From assembly GCA_944472155.2 (NCBI GenBank), contig OX235279.1, positions 56,827,564-56,891,563 of the forward strand: a DNA stretch of 64,000 nt, in the 5' to 3' direction. A program made the translations under genes and the position numbers. This DNA is from Trichobilharzia szidati (taxonomy: Eukaryota; Platyhelminthes; Trematoda; Strigeidida; Schistosomatidae). This document shows positions 11,930 to 23,890 of the stretch, one piece after another. The notes below the pieces were generated by a model that saw nothing but the letters and a program-made list of their open reading frames with translations, was not told the origin of the DNA and searched no databases. Each line of letters begins with the position of its first letter. The stretch's first letter is position 1.

Positions 11930-13135
11930 CTCAGAACAAGCTGGATTCAGGAGAGGCAAATCCTGTGCTGATCAAATTGCAAGTTTACGCATCGTCGTTG
12001 AACAAGGCATAGAATGGCAGTCAAACCTCTACCTCAACTTCATTGACTTCGAAAACGCCTTCGACAGAGTTGACCGAGAGGTAATTTGGAAACTACTTCA
12101 ACACTGTGGCATGCAATTCCCAAGTCTTGATCAATCTCATTCAACAGCTATACGCCGGTGTAACCTGTCAGGCGATCCACAATGGGAAATTCACCAAGGC
12201 GTTCCAAGTGAGTACAGGTGTGAGACAAGGCCACTGCCGATTATCACTGATGATATTCTTAATTGCGGTGGACTAGATTATGCGTCAGACTGCGCATGGG
12301 AATTGAGAGGACAGAAATATCTTGGACTCATAAGAAGACTCTAGAAGATCCTGATTTCGCAGATGTTTAATGTCACACAAACTCGAAAACTTGCAAGCGA
12401 AAACCAACAAACTGGCTGAAGAAGCGGGCGGTGAAGACAGGAGTGCGGGTGAACATAGAGGAGACGGAGGTGATGAATGTAGCCAAAGAACCGCAACAAC
12501 AACAACGACCAGTACTTATCACCATCATCGGGAGAGAATTGACAGAGGTTACTTCCTTAACTTAACTAGGAGGCATCGTTTCAACTACAGGTAGGACGGA
12601 GGAAGATCTCAAAGTTGGAATCGGAAGGGCAAGATACGCCTTAATCAACCTGAAACCAGTGTGGAAATCTTCTGCACTCAGCCAGCATTAAGAACAAGAT
12701 TCGGATTTTCAACACAAATGTGAAGTCAGTCACTGCTTCAATACGGGTCAGAGATATGCACTGCGTGCCACGAAAAGCATTTCTAATAGGTTGCAGACTT
12801 TTATCAACAGTTGCCTCCACTCCATACTGAAGATCGTATTACCGTTTGGCCGGAAAAAATTGGCGAGAAGTAACTCTGGCAACAAACCAACCAAGAGCCG
12901 ATTACTCAAAAATATGTAGGAGAAAATGGAGATGGATCGGGCATACATTGAGGAGGCCGTCGAATGAAATGGTGCGCCAAGCCATGTCTCAAGTGGCATC
13001 CCAATGTGAAGCAACGAAATGGTCGTCCTAGAGTGACAAGGGGGAGATCGTGTGAGGAGGACAGCAAAACAGAACAAAGTTGAGATGTCTTGTTGAAGTC
13101 CTGTGTTCCACTCGGAACCCAAGGAAATAATAATA
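11930..13135 (+). mobile_element. RTE-type LINE relic B (RT and 3' end)
   Basis: 5'-truncated RTE copy starting in the RT. 'EQAGFRRGKSCADQIASLRI' (about 11936-11995) leads to motif A, 'LYLNFIDFENAFDRVDRE' (about 12027-12080), then a damaged 'VRQG' block (about 12220-12231), then 'FLIAVDYAS' in another frame and 'HKLENLQAKTNKLAEEA' (about 12373-12425). The conserved C-terminal block 'SICRRKWRWIGHTLRRPSNE'-like (about 12905-12965) follows. The end, with 'VLCSTRNPRK', is followed by a TAATAATAA tail (about 13120-13135). From about 12760 onward it is nearly identical to the end of RTE relic D (36240-36665), so the two belong to one subfamily. Motif C (ADD) is destroyed near 12358. The junction at 11930 follows a TA repeat. 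Confidence 0.87.
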
Positions 13136-13317
13136 AATTTATACCATTTTATTCTGCAGAAATTGTTGTTCTTGGTTTATTCTAATCTTTATCAATGACA
13201 TATTTCTACTGTTAATAATTTCAACATGCAGCAAACTAAGGGCTAGACGCAAGACACTGGCTTCTGATCAGCTTCTTATCAAAAGTATCCGATACAGTCC
13301 TATAGGAGGTCAGTGAT

Positions 13318-13505
13318 GAGCCCAAATAGCTCAGCGGTAACGTCTTTGACTGCAGCACTGGGTGACGTGGGCGCGAATCTTAGAAGGGACGTTAGTCCCA
13401 TTGATATCATAGATATGCATTACTGGCTGGTGAGTGACAACAAGCACGACACCTAGATCCAAGGCTTGCTATTGATTGTCTCCTACCAATAAACAACAAC
13501 AATTC
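13318..13505 (+). mobile_element. SINE-C (tRNA-derived)
   Basis: The sequence begins 'GAGCCCAAATAGCTCAGCGG', a tRNA-like 5' end with an A box (TAGCTCAGCGG). A weak B box follows (about 13370, GGGCGCGAATCTT) and then a unique body. The tail AAACAACAACAATTC ends near 13505. It is unlike SINE-A and SINE-B. Only one clear copy is seen in the window, so calling it a SINE family is an inference from structure. Confidence 0.6.
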
Positions 13506-14073
13506 ATAGTGCACCGTTATGGAGAGCCACCATACATGCAGAACAAATTGCAAAGTTGACTGATAGAATTCAGTCTGCTTCAGACAAAAGACTAGGCGAA
13601 TGATATTAGTTAGTGTCCAATCACACTACAATTAGTGATTTGCAGGAGGAAAGTCAGAAGGAAAAGCATTCTAACGGGAATGTTTTCCAGTTCTATTAAT
13701 ACTGTGTGCAGCTTACCAAATTCCTGGGTTTGAAAACTGAAAAACATAGTAGTGGGATGAAATTTGTTCCACAATCTACCACTTACAAAGAATAATCCTG
13801 ATTACTTATCTTCATAAATAACACTTAGAGATATATGTCAGTTCTTGATTCTATCGGTGTTCAAGAAATACTTTATAAGTTCCTCGAATATATAATGATA
13901 TTTTCCGAAAGATTTTCACCATTTTACAAAACGGTGAATATACTTTAGGTTACATTTATCAACCTATAACTTTGATGTAGCGAAATCCTCATGTCCTTCA
14001 AACTTGTTTCACATAATATGTTTGCATCTTTCAGAAAACATACCTTCAGGTGAGTAGATAAACACACGCAAAT
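13506..14073. other. No gene seen
   Basis: Nothing recognisable between SINE-C and SINE-B copy 1. Confidence 0.45.
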
Positions 14074-14361
14074 TTTCAAGTATTGGTTTGGTAGGGATTT
14101 TGTTTGATTGCATGGAGAAATTCATCATGAGCTGACATCAGTTAGAGAACCACTGGAAAACCTGGGAGTACTAAACAGCTGTTTCGTCCTATTTTGGGAC
14201 TCTTCATCAGTACGCACCCACCGGGATTCGAACCCAGGACCTTCTGGTTACAAGGCGAGCTCGTAGACCATTCAGCCACTGGGACCCGATCCAATGGTCC
14301 TTGAATTCTAAATTCTGCCAATTCACGACATAGCGCGACTATTTCGCAATGTCTTCTTCGA
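14074..14361 (-). mobile_element. SINE-B copy 1 (tRNA head + hammerhead motif)
   Basis: Minus-strand copy of a tRNA-headed SINE. In its own orientation it holds a leader (GAAGACATT...TGTCGTGAATTGGCAGAA), a tRNA-like head with A box TGGCTGAATGG and B box GGTTCGAATCC, then the hammerhead-like segment (14168-14213), then a tail ending in 'AAATCCCTACCAAACCAATACTTGAA'-type sequence near 14074. It is closely similar to copy 4 (44747-45065) along its full length. This copy has no obvious inverted 5' tip. Target duplications are not clear. Confidence 0.82.
14168..14213 (-). ncRNA. Hammerhead-ribozyme-like motif in SINE-B copy 1
   Basis: In SINE orientation it has GTACTG, then ATGA, a stem II hairpin (GTCC.....GGAC), GAAA, a self-complementary ACAGCTGT, and AGTAC. 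Against the other copies it appears to have lost one CTG from a CTGCTGATGA core, so it is probably inactive, although stem II and GAAA are intact. Confidence 0.6.
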
Positions 14362-17300
14362 TGAATTTATTTATTCATTTTTTTGAATTTATTTATTTAT
14401 TTGAACAGGGTAACTAACAGTAATAGTGGTAGTAGTAATTTTAATGCGTTGATTATCCTTATTTTTATTTGATGGATTTTACCATCTTTGTGTTACTTTG
14501 CACAAATACTTCTGCAGAGAAGTACTGCATATGTGAGCTAATCCTAGTTTCACAAAGTACTACTTATACAGTTTCCAAAACAAATTACGGACATCTAAGT
14601 TACTCAGTATGATGTGCAAACGGAACTGCGAAACATTCATAGTAAATGGAATGTTTCTTTAGCTCTAAAATTTATTTACCTTCTTCATCTTTGTAGGGGA
14701 CTTTCTCGAGAGCTCAGTAACAGAACAAATATTGGAATTAAAAAAATCCAAGGTAATGAAATGATAGTGTAACAGTATATTATAAAAAATACACTTAGTG
14801 AGTTATATAAATTAATGGTTACTTGGTTATACAGTTAAAGTCTGCTGCTACAAATTATTAATATGACCTACAATACTGTTCACTGTTGGAGTCGTGTCTA
14901 CTGGTAGAAGCTGTGCATCGGTTGTAGAATAGTCTTCGGATGAGGATAAGAGGTTCCTGCCAAATCCAAAGTTTACAACACGGTAAGTAGTGAAGCAAGT
15001 AGACAGTATAGACTAGTGAGAAGACGAAGCGGTGAGGAGCACACTGTATTTTTGATTGTACTCCGCAGTTATGTATATTTCGACATGAATCGCTTTAAAC
15101 AAACGTTGTATACAATGTTTCTAATTCTAACATCCAATAAAAAAACCTACAGTCGTATTGTTACAGACTCCATATCTTCCTTTTATAGTTTTACTTTACT
15201 GTACATAAGAAACATCTTCAAGAACTTCTTGAGGACTTATTTGAGCATATTATTGTTGTACATTATCAGTTTAATCATTTTAATTATGAAGTCAAATTCT
15301 ACTCAGGTGCAAACTAGAGCTGTGTTTTAGATACTTACGATAAATTAAAGTTAAGACATTGAACCATGTCCACTTAAAAGATGAGTTAATTGTTCAAAAT
15401 TCTCTATCCATATATGAATTCAGAGTTTTAGTTTCTTGAAGGTAAATCCTACAGCGATTGTATAAATTTAAAGTCAGAAACAGTTTTCAGTGAGACCTTT
15501 TATTTTATTTCCTCTAATATCTTGTAGGTGATACACGCAATGAAATCAAGCACTGGAATAATTCTTCAAAGAAATAAGCAATGAGAGATAGTGTTTATTA
15601 AAAGGAAGTTGTAAGTCTAAGCTTTATACAATTTATTTGTTATACATCCACCAGCAATCATGATTTAGAGAACGGTTGAAATTTTAAAAATAACCAGGTT
15701 TATAAGCCTCAATAATAGTAATTTCCACAATGATGCTATAATCTCCAGCTTAATAAGTGCGTAACAATACCAAAAATTACTGTGAATCCTCACTGTTGAA
15801 ATACCGATTTAGATGTTCCACATGCAGATATTCGGACAAAATTTAGAACATCTCAAACGTAGTAGTTCTATTTAAACTGCAAAACTCTCAAAGAAAATCG
15901 TTCAGATTGTTTCACACCTCGTCCAGGAATGTATTCCCATAGTTTCAACAGAAATTAAATGTAAACGAGCATTAATTATTTATTTAAGTCTGCTGACATA
16001 GAGCTGTGCGTTCATTCTACCTGCACTGTGCTTCTGGTCTTCGTTAGCTTCTGACTTTGAGTTTCACTAAATCTGTTTTTCTTGTGTGATATGCACATTC
16101 AAATAAGTATAAGCTTAGTGTAGATATGATGGAGAAGCTTAGTGTATACCTCAGATTAGTCCTTCTATCAGAGAAAAGCTTGCAGTTTGCCTAAATATTA
16201 CGTTATCTGGATAGCCTTTACTGATAGTAGATAGTATCTCCGTTACCTAGGTAACCAAATAGCTACGTAGTAGTTTTCTCCGTAATTTTCTCCATTCTGC
16301 ACACAATTGATATTAATAATATTTTGGAAAATTTTGCATGATAAAAGAGTTTACCAGACCAAAATATAGATAAAATTCAAAGAAAACAAATTATTTCATA
16401 CGTTTTAATGCTTCATTGTAAATAAATAAAGGTAAAAATAAGCATTCTGAACAAACTCTAATGCATGAAGGACACAACAAAATAAATGGATGTTTGTAAT
16501 ACCTTTTATACGTCATTACAATCATTTCTCTAATCGTAACACGTAAACTGAATATATGAGTAGTTGGTTTCACTTTAATGTTTCAGCCAGTGCAAAATTG
16601 TAGAAACCACCAGATTAAATTCACTTCTTCGACACTTTTGTGCATACTGAAAGTCCCATATGGCGCGTTATGCACTCTAAAGCGTACCACTGAAATAAAG
16701 CAAGAGTGACACTTAACTCTTTGAAACAAGGCAGAGATTCAAGAAAATATATCAATGAGAATATAACACAACTTAAGAATGAGGAGTACCAATCAATTTT
16801 TCGTAAATAGAAGTGTATTATGATCATAACGAGATGTTAAAAGTCTCCCATGGTCATGAAAATTCGGTTGAGTTTAAAGCAGTTTACTTGCTTGTGAAAT
16901 CGAAAAACGTAATTGTTAGATTCCTTCTACAGAAAGATGTGGTGACCGAAAAACACCTTGACTACAGAAAGCAAATCTGTGACTTTGTGTGAGATGGGCG
17001 AACTACATTGCAAAGTATATTTTATTTAGCATAATGATTAAACTAAGCAACACACATTTTCGGTTGAGAAGTCAAGGGTAAATACTGTAGTGCAGTCGTA
17101 CTGCACAACTGGTTTTCATGTTGCCTGACATTTCTGAACTGGGTGAATTTAAAACATGTTTATGGTTGATACAAATTACTAGCTTGTCAAATTAGTCAGT
17201 TGTTAACAGACTTCTGAAACGGATTGTGTTAAATTCACAATGGTTCCAATATGTTCTTCAAATGGTCACTCAAGGTATCCCTGATGAAGTATTAATATCG

Positions 17301-18111
17301 GTCAGACTATCCTAATAGCCAAGTCGTGGATTAACATTCACTTCAGGAGATTATTGCAGCATATAGTTTACATCTTGAAATATGCATCAAAAAGCAAAGT
17401 AAATAAAGAGTGGCACTTCGGTCAGATTTCTGTTCATTTAACAACACGAAACCGCAAAAAATATTCTGAGAATATTAGTGTACTTCACCTAATGCAGAGC
17501 TTCATTTTCTTATTTGTAAAGAATATGGATAGTCCACGCAAGGTTAAACGTAGGATGTATATATGTGTTCTAGAGATGAAGGATGACTGTCCTCAAAAGA
17601 TGTTTCTTCATGAGAACGCTCTCTCTTTGTCTTTCAAAATACAATGTTGTTTGCAATTCATCAATAAAAGTATGTGGGATTATTCCAGTGTCATCACTGG
17701 ATACGTTTGTAATTTTCATTTCTTTTGACCAAAGAAAAAGCTGTTTAGTCAAAATCTCACTCACTGCTAAGTAGTTATGGCTTCTAAAGCCAAAAAATAC
17801 CTTATGGTTTAAGTATTTCTTTGGAAAGGATCTTAAACATTTCATGATTATGTAGTTTCATTCGTACATCTTTGACTATATGAAGAAATGAGTTCCTTTC
17901 TAACTCAACTGACACAACAGAGATGTGTAACAATGACGATAAAATTTAGGCCTGCTAAGGGAGACAACATTTTTTAGTAATAATAATACCAATTATAGTA
18001 ATGGCTTTATTCTGAATAAAGTGTATCTAACGTACAGAATTTTCAGCGGAGTTTAGAACATGGTATTTCCTCTCCATCCAGCATGTTCAAATAAAAAGAT
18101 CAACTGACAGT
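14362..18111. other. No gene seen
   Basis: About 3.7 kb of AT-rich DNA. Open frames at 15016-15330, 16391-16827 and 17354-17845 are compositionally biased (hydrophobic or Lys/Ile-rich), overlap on both strands, and carry no motif or splice context. I treat them as chance. Confidence 0.45.
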
Positions 18112-18340
18112 AGATTTTTACGAGTTGATCATGGATTGATATCAGTTAGAGAACCATTGAAAACCAAGGAGTACTGGACAGCTGTTTCAGCCTAGTTCGG
18201 GAATCATCGGCAGTACACACTTACTGGGATTCGAAATCAAGACCTTCCGGCTGGAAGACGAGCTCGTATGCCATTCAGTCACTGATATCAATCCGTGATC
18301 AACTCGTTAAAACATAACTAACCCTTACAAACCAGACTAT
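18112..18340 (-). mobile_element. SINE-B copy 2, foldback form
   Basis: Minus-strand SINE-B with tail, hammerhead-like segment, B box (GATTTCGAATCCC in SINE orientation) and a head truncated in the A box. It is joined to a short plus-strand piece of the same SINE's 3' end (18282-18340). The result is a 26-bp inverted repeat with one mismatch: 18120-18145 pairs with 18282-18307. The outer right side ends 'CCCTTACAAACCAGACT', like the 3' tails of the other copies. A 5' inversion during insertion would produce this arrangement. Confidence 0.75.
18171..18216 (-). ncRNA. Hammerhead-ribozyme-like motif in SINE-B copy 2
   Basis: In SINE orientation it has stem I GTACTG, core CCGATGA (one change from CTGATGA), a decayed stem II, GAAA, palindromic stem III ACAGCTGT, the predicted cleavage C, then CAGTAC closing stem I with all six bases paired. 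It is the copy that best shows the ancestral order of elements. Confidence 0.65.
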
Positions 18341-19120
18341 AGAAAATGACAGTAGATTGTATGACACAGTGTTGTCTGACCTGAAGCACAAACCTATCCA
18401 CTATGATATCTCTTCTTATCTCCTTCGAGAAGAACAAGATATTTTGTCGAATGCTAATCATAAAAGGTTCAGGAGTACATTTTGTGAACCAAGGACACCA
18501 CTCAGTAATGGTCATCTCATTTATTGGGATAAGCTACCATCGAGCATAATGCTTCTTTTTATGTTTAGCAGAAACTTGCGAATTAGCAGGTTAGAAATAT
18601 TTTAAATACTTACTAGAGTAAAAAACACCATTAGAGGTCACAGTTTACTAGATTTAAGCAAACAGAATGAGAGAAAATATATGCAGTGTATTGATAGAAG
18701 ATTTCGGTAGCCCAATTTTCAAGCAGGCCTCCATTTAAGTCAACTAATTCTCTCAGAGATAAACTTAATGCTTCAAACTGCAATCATTTTTAGCGTGGCT
18801 CCAGTATTAGTACTTATCAAAGCGAATCGATATAAAAATACTAATCTGCGCTACAAAATTTAAGCAGCAGAAATCTACTAAGCCGTCGGTATTGTAAGTT
18901 AGCTGAATAATTAATCGTGGGCCATCAAATTTCCTAACTTTGCAGCCTGGTTTAAGAGATAGGAACTTAATTTATAACGTAAACTATAATCTTAACACGA
19001 AATCAATTATATTGTCTGGTTATAATAACAGTTGGTTGTATAGTGGCGATAGATGGATTGATAGAGTGCGATCCTGATTGAAATAACTATTCGATACTAA
19101 TTGTAAATTGTTTCGTTATT
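18341..19120. other. No gene seen
   Basis: Nothing recognisable. The open frame at 18357-18605 has no motif. The last ten bases (19111-19120) are the left target duplication of SINE-B copy 3. Confidence 0.45.
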
Positions 19121-19316
19121 AGTTACAAGATTTCATAATGATCTGACATTGGTCAGAGAAGCATTGGGAAACCTGGGAGTACTGGACAGCTGTTCCCTCC
19201 TAGTTTGGGACTCTTCCCATGGTTCCATGGTTTTCCAGTGGTTCTCTAGCCAATGTCGGCTCATGATGAAATCCTGTAACCAATCAGTCAAATCTTTACA
19301 AACCAATACTTGAATA
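19121..19316. mobile_element. SINE-B copy 3, short foldback form with target duplication
   Basis: A minus-strand piece of the SINE-B 3' half (19121 to about 19213, including a decayed hammerhead segment) is followed head to head by a plus-strand piece of the same 3' end (about 19222-19316). The pair is flanked by a perfect 10-bp direct repeat TTTCGTTATT (19111-19120 and 19317-19326), so the foldback structure arrived as one insertion. Confidence 0.8.
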
Positions 19317-19326
19317 TTTCGTTATT

Positions 19327-21068
19327 GTCATTGTTACCATATCCTTTCATACACCATCTTTTATTACTTATAAAATGACGCCTGAAATTCATATTTCGCA
19401 TTCAGGGACACTTTTTACACCCAAATATACATTCCTGATTTCTTTTCATATTATAAAGTAATCTTTTTTATATTCGGGGTAATTTTCTGCCATCGTCAAT
19501 AATGTGCTAGCAAAACTGTGATAATGTGTAGGTCAGAAACTAACTGGATAGTAACCAAAGGAAAAATCGCTTGATTGAATTGTCTGCATTCCTTATAACT
19601 TGCGTTTCCCTTATATTTTATTTATATTCTCAGCCTTAGTGTTATTAAAATGTTTTAGGAGCCGTAAGTTTGCATTGCTTTCAAACGGAACATTAACCTG
19701 AATTAATTTATTGTACAAATCACTCATTATGTAAAAGTACACTTTTTTGGTTTAAAATCATTGAACTAATCCCAACAACAAGTGGTTAACACTTTGTTAT
19801 TATTTGACCCTAAAATCTAGTGTTGAGTTTATACTTCCATGGTTAAAGCGTAATACAAAGTACAAAATGCAGAGTTGTTTTCAAACTAAGGGAATTATAA
19901 GTTGGACGTTGTCTTAGCAGCTTAGTGCATACTATAAGCTTCAGATAGTGTTCAACGTTATTAGTTGCGAAGCCTACAATTAGCTAATGAGTGTAAACTT
20001 GTCTATTTTCTCATTGATATAGAAGAAAACAATTATAGATCTCGACATTGATCACTGAAAGTACTTATCGGTGAGAAAAGAAACATTGTTATAGCAGAAC
20101 AATTTCTATCATGAAACTGCATTCTTTATGTTTTGAAAAAAATTTTGAAATCAGTAAGTGTAACTAAACTGACACCAATCGCATAGTAGATATTTCACGT
20201 GTTCTAAGCTACATCAGAGGAAAGGTTTTAGAAAATGAGATGCAGCCCAGTGGTCCAATCCACGTTTATGCGCCAGCAATGATGTCTGGCTGTTTGAAGT
20301 AAATGTTAGAAGCATTAAAAGTTAACTTGACATCAAGTTTTTTAAAAATTATTTTACAGTGGTGCAAATGCAGCCATAAGGGATAACTGAATGTTAGACT
20401 AAGATTGTCAAAGTTATTTAAACTTCGTGTTTCAATCTGCAAATATCAACACTAAGCATTTAAACTTTCTATCACTCACTTAAACAATGAGAGAGATTCA
20501 ACTTCAGAAGAGCGAGCGAACCGTCGTTGGAAAGATTGTTGATGTTTATTATTGGTACGGGTGTAGTCATGGTAAATAAAATACTCGCAGCTGAATTTCT
20601 GACAGACGTGTAACTGATGCCATATAGGACGTAATAAATCCAGAATACCATCACTAGCATATATGTTTTATTTAAAAATAAAGCTTATTCATTACCTAGA
20701 AAACAAAATAAACTAGTATAACATTTGTATATCACTGGTGTCATTGATTCCATAAAAGGACTTCTTTATCTCCTTTATATCCATTGTTCGCTGAATCAAT
20801 GGATATAGATTTGCATATAAAAATCTACACACGTACGCACACACACAATTTATAAATTCATTGTCAACATTCAGAGTATACGCATAAATAAAATAACCCT
20901 CAATCATCAAATCTAAAGGATCAAATCTCCAGAAGATGTACTTTCGATTGTTCCCCTATCTTAAAATTCAGATTTTTGTCCCATAAGAGGTCAATTTTCT
21001 CAGTTAAATATGACATCTCATCAAGACATTTGCTAAACAGCTTTAGAAAAAGATTCTTGAAGAAACTT
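19327..21068. other. No gene seen
   Basis: AT-rich with no coherent frame. The minus-strand frames at 20472-20910 have no recognisable motif. Confidence 0.45.
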
Positions 21069-21192
21069 GGGCACTGTCGTAGAGTATAACTCCATTATGG
21101 ATAAGATTTTATCTTGATAAATATTAACTGATGACTTTACAACACTGTGTGATTTATCAAAGCAAAATGTTATCCATAATGTAGGGATTCTT
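21069..21192. mobile_element. Foldback element copy 1 (MITE-like, truncated)
   Basis: The left arm starts GGCACTGTCGTAGAGTATAA and runs through CCATTATGGATAAGATTTTA. The right arm (about 21150-21185) is its approximate reverse complement, ATTTATCAAAGC...TTATCCATAATG. The same sequence family forms the longer foldback element at 36006-36226. The right end is incomplete. It has no coding capacity. Confidence 0.6.
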
Positions 21193-23794
21193 GAAGGATA
21201 ACTGAATGAACAGCGAGTGTTGTCAGTCACTAAAACATCTTTTGATGACACTTGTTCCACTTTATTGGGTAAGTACTGGTAATCAATGCGTTACCTTATT
21301 TAAGATAAGTCACAGCATGATTGATATGATATTTGTACACGAAAAGGATACAAAATATCCTTAATCAAACGTAAACGTTGACTGCTCTTTCTACCTTGGA
21401 GACTCATTTTTATATCTCATTTATGTACTAAAAATTTGCCGACATATGCTCAATCTTCTAATGAATTTATCTCAATATCTAGTTGTCTCCCTTGATCCTC
21501 ACATTTTATACTGTTCGAGAGACATACATACGTGAGCATAGCAATATTCTGTATTTTATTAAATTAACATGTCGATCCAACTATATACCGTGAACATTCT
21601 TAATTACTGCCCTAAATTTTATCTCTAATGAACTGAAGTATATTAAAACTGTAATAGAACCAATAAATTTCATCATTTAGGTTATATGCAGCTGACATGA
21701 TGCTGACTAAATAATCAATGGATCCGTTTTGTTCTGCACCAACTGTGGTTGTCACTAAACGGAATTCTAGAGTGAAATTTATTAAATTTCACCTAAATAT
21801 TTTGAAAATAAGTGTGAGTAGGGTAACAGGAAATAAATTTTTTACCATGTTTTTTGTTTGTGGAAGCAGAATTATAACAATTGATTTTTCATTTCGCATG
21901 TTTGAGCATGATTTATTCTCAGCCAGTATCCTTTATGTTAAGTCAAAAGAATAATTCATGAACGTAAGAAATAACTTGAGTATGACTGAACATTATTCAA
22001 TTTCTTTTCATAAAGATGGATTTTGGTTGTAGTTATCCTGAAATAGAACAACAAGTTTACACTATAAATATCTATCTTTTAACTGAGCAGTTAATTCTTC
22101 GATTAAGTTGTCTCGATTGAATACAGTACAGAATATGTGTCATTAGTATAAGCCTACTGTAGTTAGCGCAACCAAACAGGATTTTTCAAATTTATATGAT
22201 CGTCCATGACAAGTGGAGTATTGAGATAGAAAATAAAAAATGAGAACACAAATCGTATAGTCTCTGAATAAACTATCAGTAAATTAACTTTTTCTTGAAC
22301 ACTTTTCCCAGAAGCCCATTAAGATGTCTGAACAAAAACTGAAAACTATTCACTGGTCTCTTACTTTCACCTGATTGTTTAGTTGGTCATACATCCACAT
22401 AATGTCAGTCCAGAAATACTGTGCTAACGTAGAATCTTAGGCGTATTTTTAGTTCATTACACACAAACACTTTTGTCCGACAAATTTGTTAAATTGTTTG
22501 CAAACGTCACATACTGACTTGTCCTAGAAAACTGATACCATATGTTTACAATTAATGCCTCATAAATGTACAAAAGTCCGAGGATGACAGTGATTGTTTT
22601 GTTTCAAGTGAATTTAACTGAGTGCAAATTCTTATTTAACACATTAGAACAAAAAGATTTCAAGTAATTATTTATGGAACGAAATAACCTATTCACAAAA
22701 TAAGCTTTCAAAAACTGACTCATAAACACATAATTTTTTGAAGTTTAAGTACCCGGCATTAAACAGCACTTCTAGAATAAAGTAAACATTTAGACCAAGG
22801 CTGGTTAGTAGATGGTCTTTGGTAAGTAAAAAAGATTCATTATCATATCGGTCTTAAGTGTGGCTGTCTCACATTTTTGCATGTAGTGTAGTCTGCTAAC
22901 TAAATATGAAAATCACACAGTGTGTCACTGAATCAATGAACCAATGAAAAAATCAATAACATCTGTCGGACGACTGGGGATGATCTAATATTCTGATGAA
23001 GCATGCAGTGTAAAAACAAGATAAATCTTGTAAAAAAGTAGTTTTGTGTATTGAGGTTTTATGTTATTTGTTGAAGCTTCAAAGTCTTGCCTTGCATAAA
23101 CCTTATTCCACAAATTATCTTTATGAGGTGATGTATTATAGATTGTATATGACTTCCTCGTTAAACTGCAACTGTATGATTACTTCATCGGAAAGTCGGT
23201 CATCAGATTCGGTCTGGGTATTCTTTTTTTACTATGGTATTTGTTGCTACGTTCAGGGGTAATAACATCCATTTAAAGCTGTTTGGCTGATATATCTAAT
23301 TCATACTTCCCAGACTCATTCTTAAGACCAGACACTGAATTTCTTCGCTAAAAGGCTTCATATCAACAGGCAACTCCAAATCAAATTTATTTACTCTCCA
23401 TAACAGCGAGCATAAAGAAATAAATCTCCTATGATAATAAAAACAATAAAAGCTTTTGTAAGAGAAGCATTTTACTCAAAAATATGTTTTTCTTTACAAT
23501 TAATCTTACACATTGTTACACACAGTAGACAGAATTAAGTCTATTACATTTCTAAAACTTGTAACAATCCGTATGTGTATCAGATACAGATTTTTCACTC
23601 TGAACTTGTCACTGTCAAATTAAACAATTCAATTCAATAAGATGAGAAAAAAGCCTTTTAATCGCTTAAAAACGCGATACATATGGTCACATAATAAATG
23701 ACAACTTAACTTAACTCTTGGTGAAACATGACAGATGACAGGTGATGGAAAGCTTTAGAATCATCCTATAAGTTGCTCATTGTCTGGATAAACC
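21193..23794. other. No gene seen
   Basis: About 2.6 kb without recognisable genes or repeats. The frames at 21718-21954 and 23044-23262 lack motifs and plausible splice context. Confidence 0.45.
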
Positions 23795-23890
23795 TGAGTC
23801 CCACAAGGATTTAAACCAGTTGCCAATAGTCTGACTTGTCAGAGTACTATACCTCGTGCCACTATGCTACGGGAGCCGCGTGTTGTGAAG
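23795..23890 (-). mobile_element. Possible tRNA-derived SINE fragment (family D)
   Basis: The reverse complement reads as a decayed tRNA: CTCCCGTAGCATAGTGGCAC (A-box-like TAGCATAGTGG), a central arm and a B-box-like ACTGGTTTAAATCC before TTGTGGGAC. No second copy or tail was identified, so it could also be an isolated tRNA pseudogene. Confidence 0.4.

Noticed and set aside
15016..15330. 104-codon open frame
   Set aside because: Ile/Leu/Tyr-rich composition expected by chance in AT-rich DNA. No motif, splice sites or repeat relation.
17284..17335. CTGATGAAG string as a ribozyme core
   Set aside because: No GAAA and no complementary stem II or stem I follow.
17354..17845. Overlapping open frames on both strands
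   Set aside because: They overlap in antisense, have no conserved motif, and sit in unremarkable AT-rich DNA.
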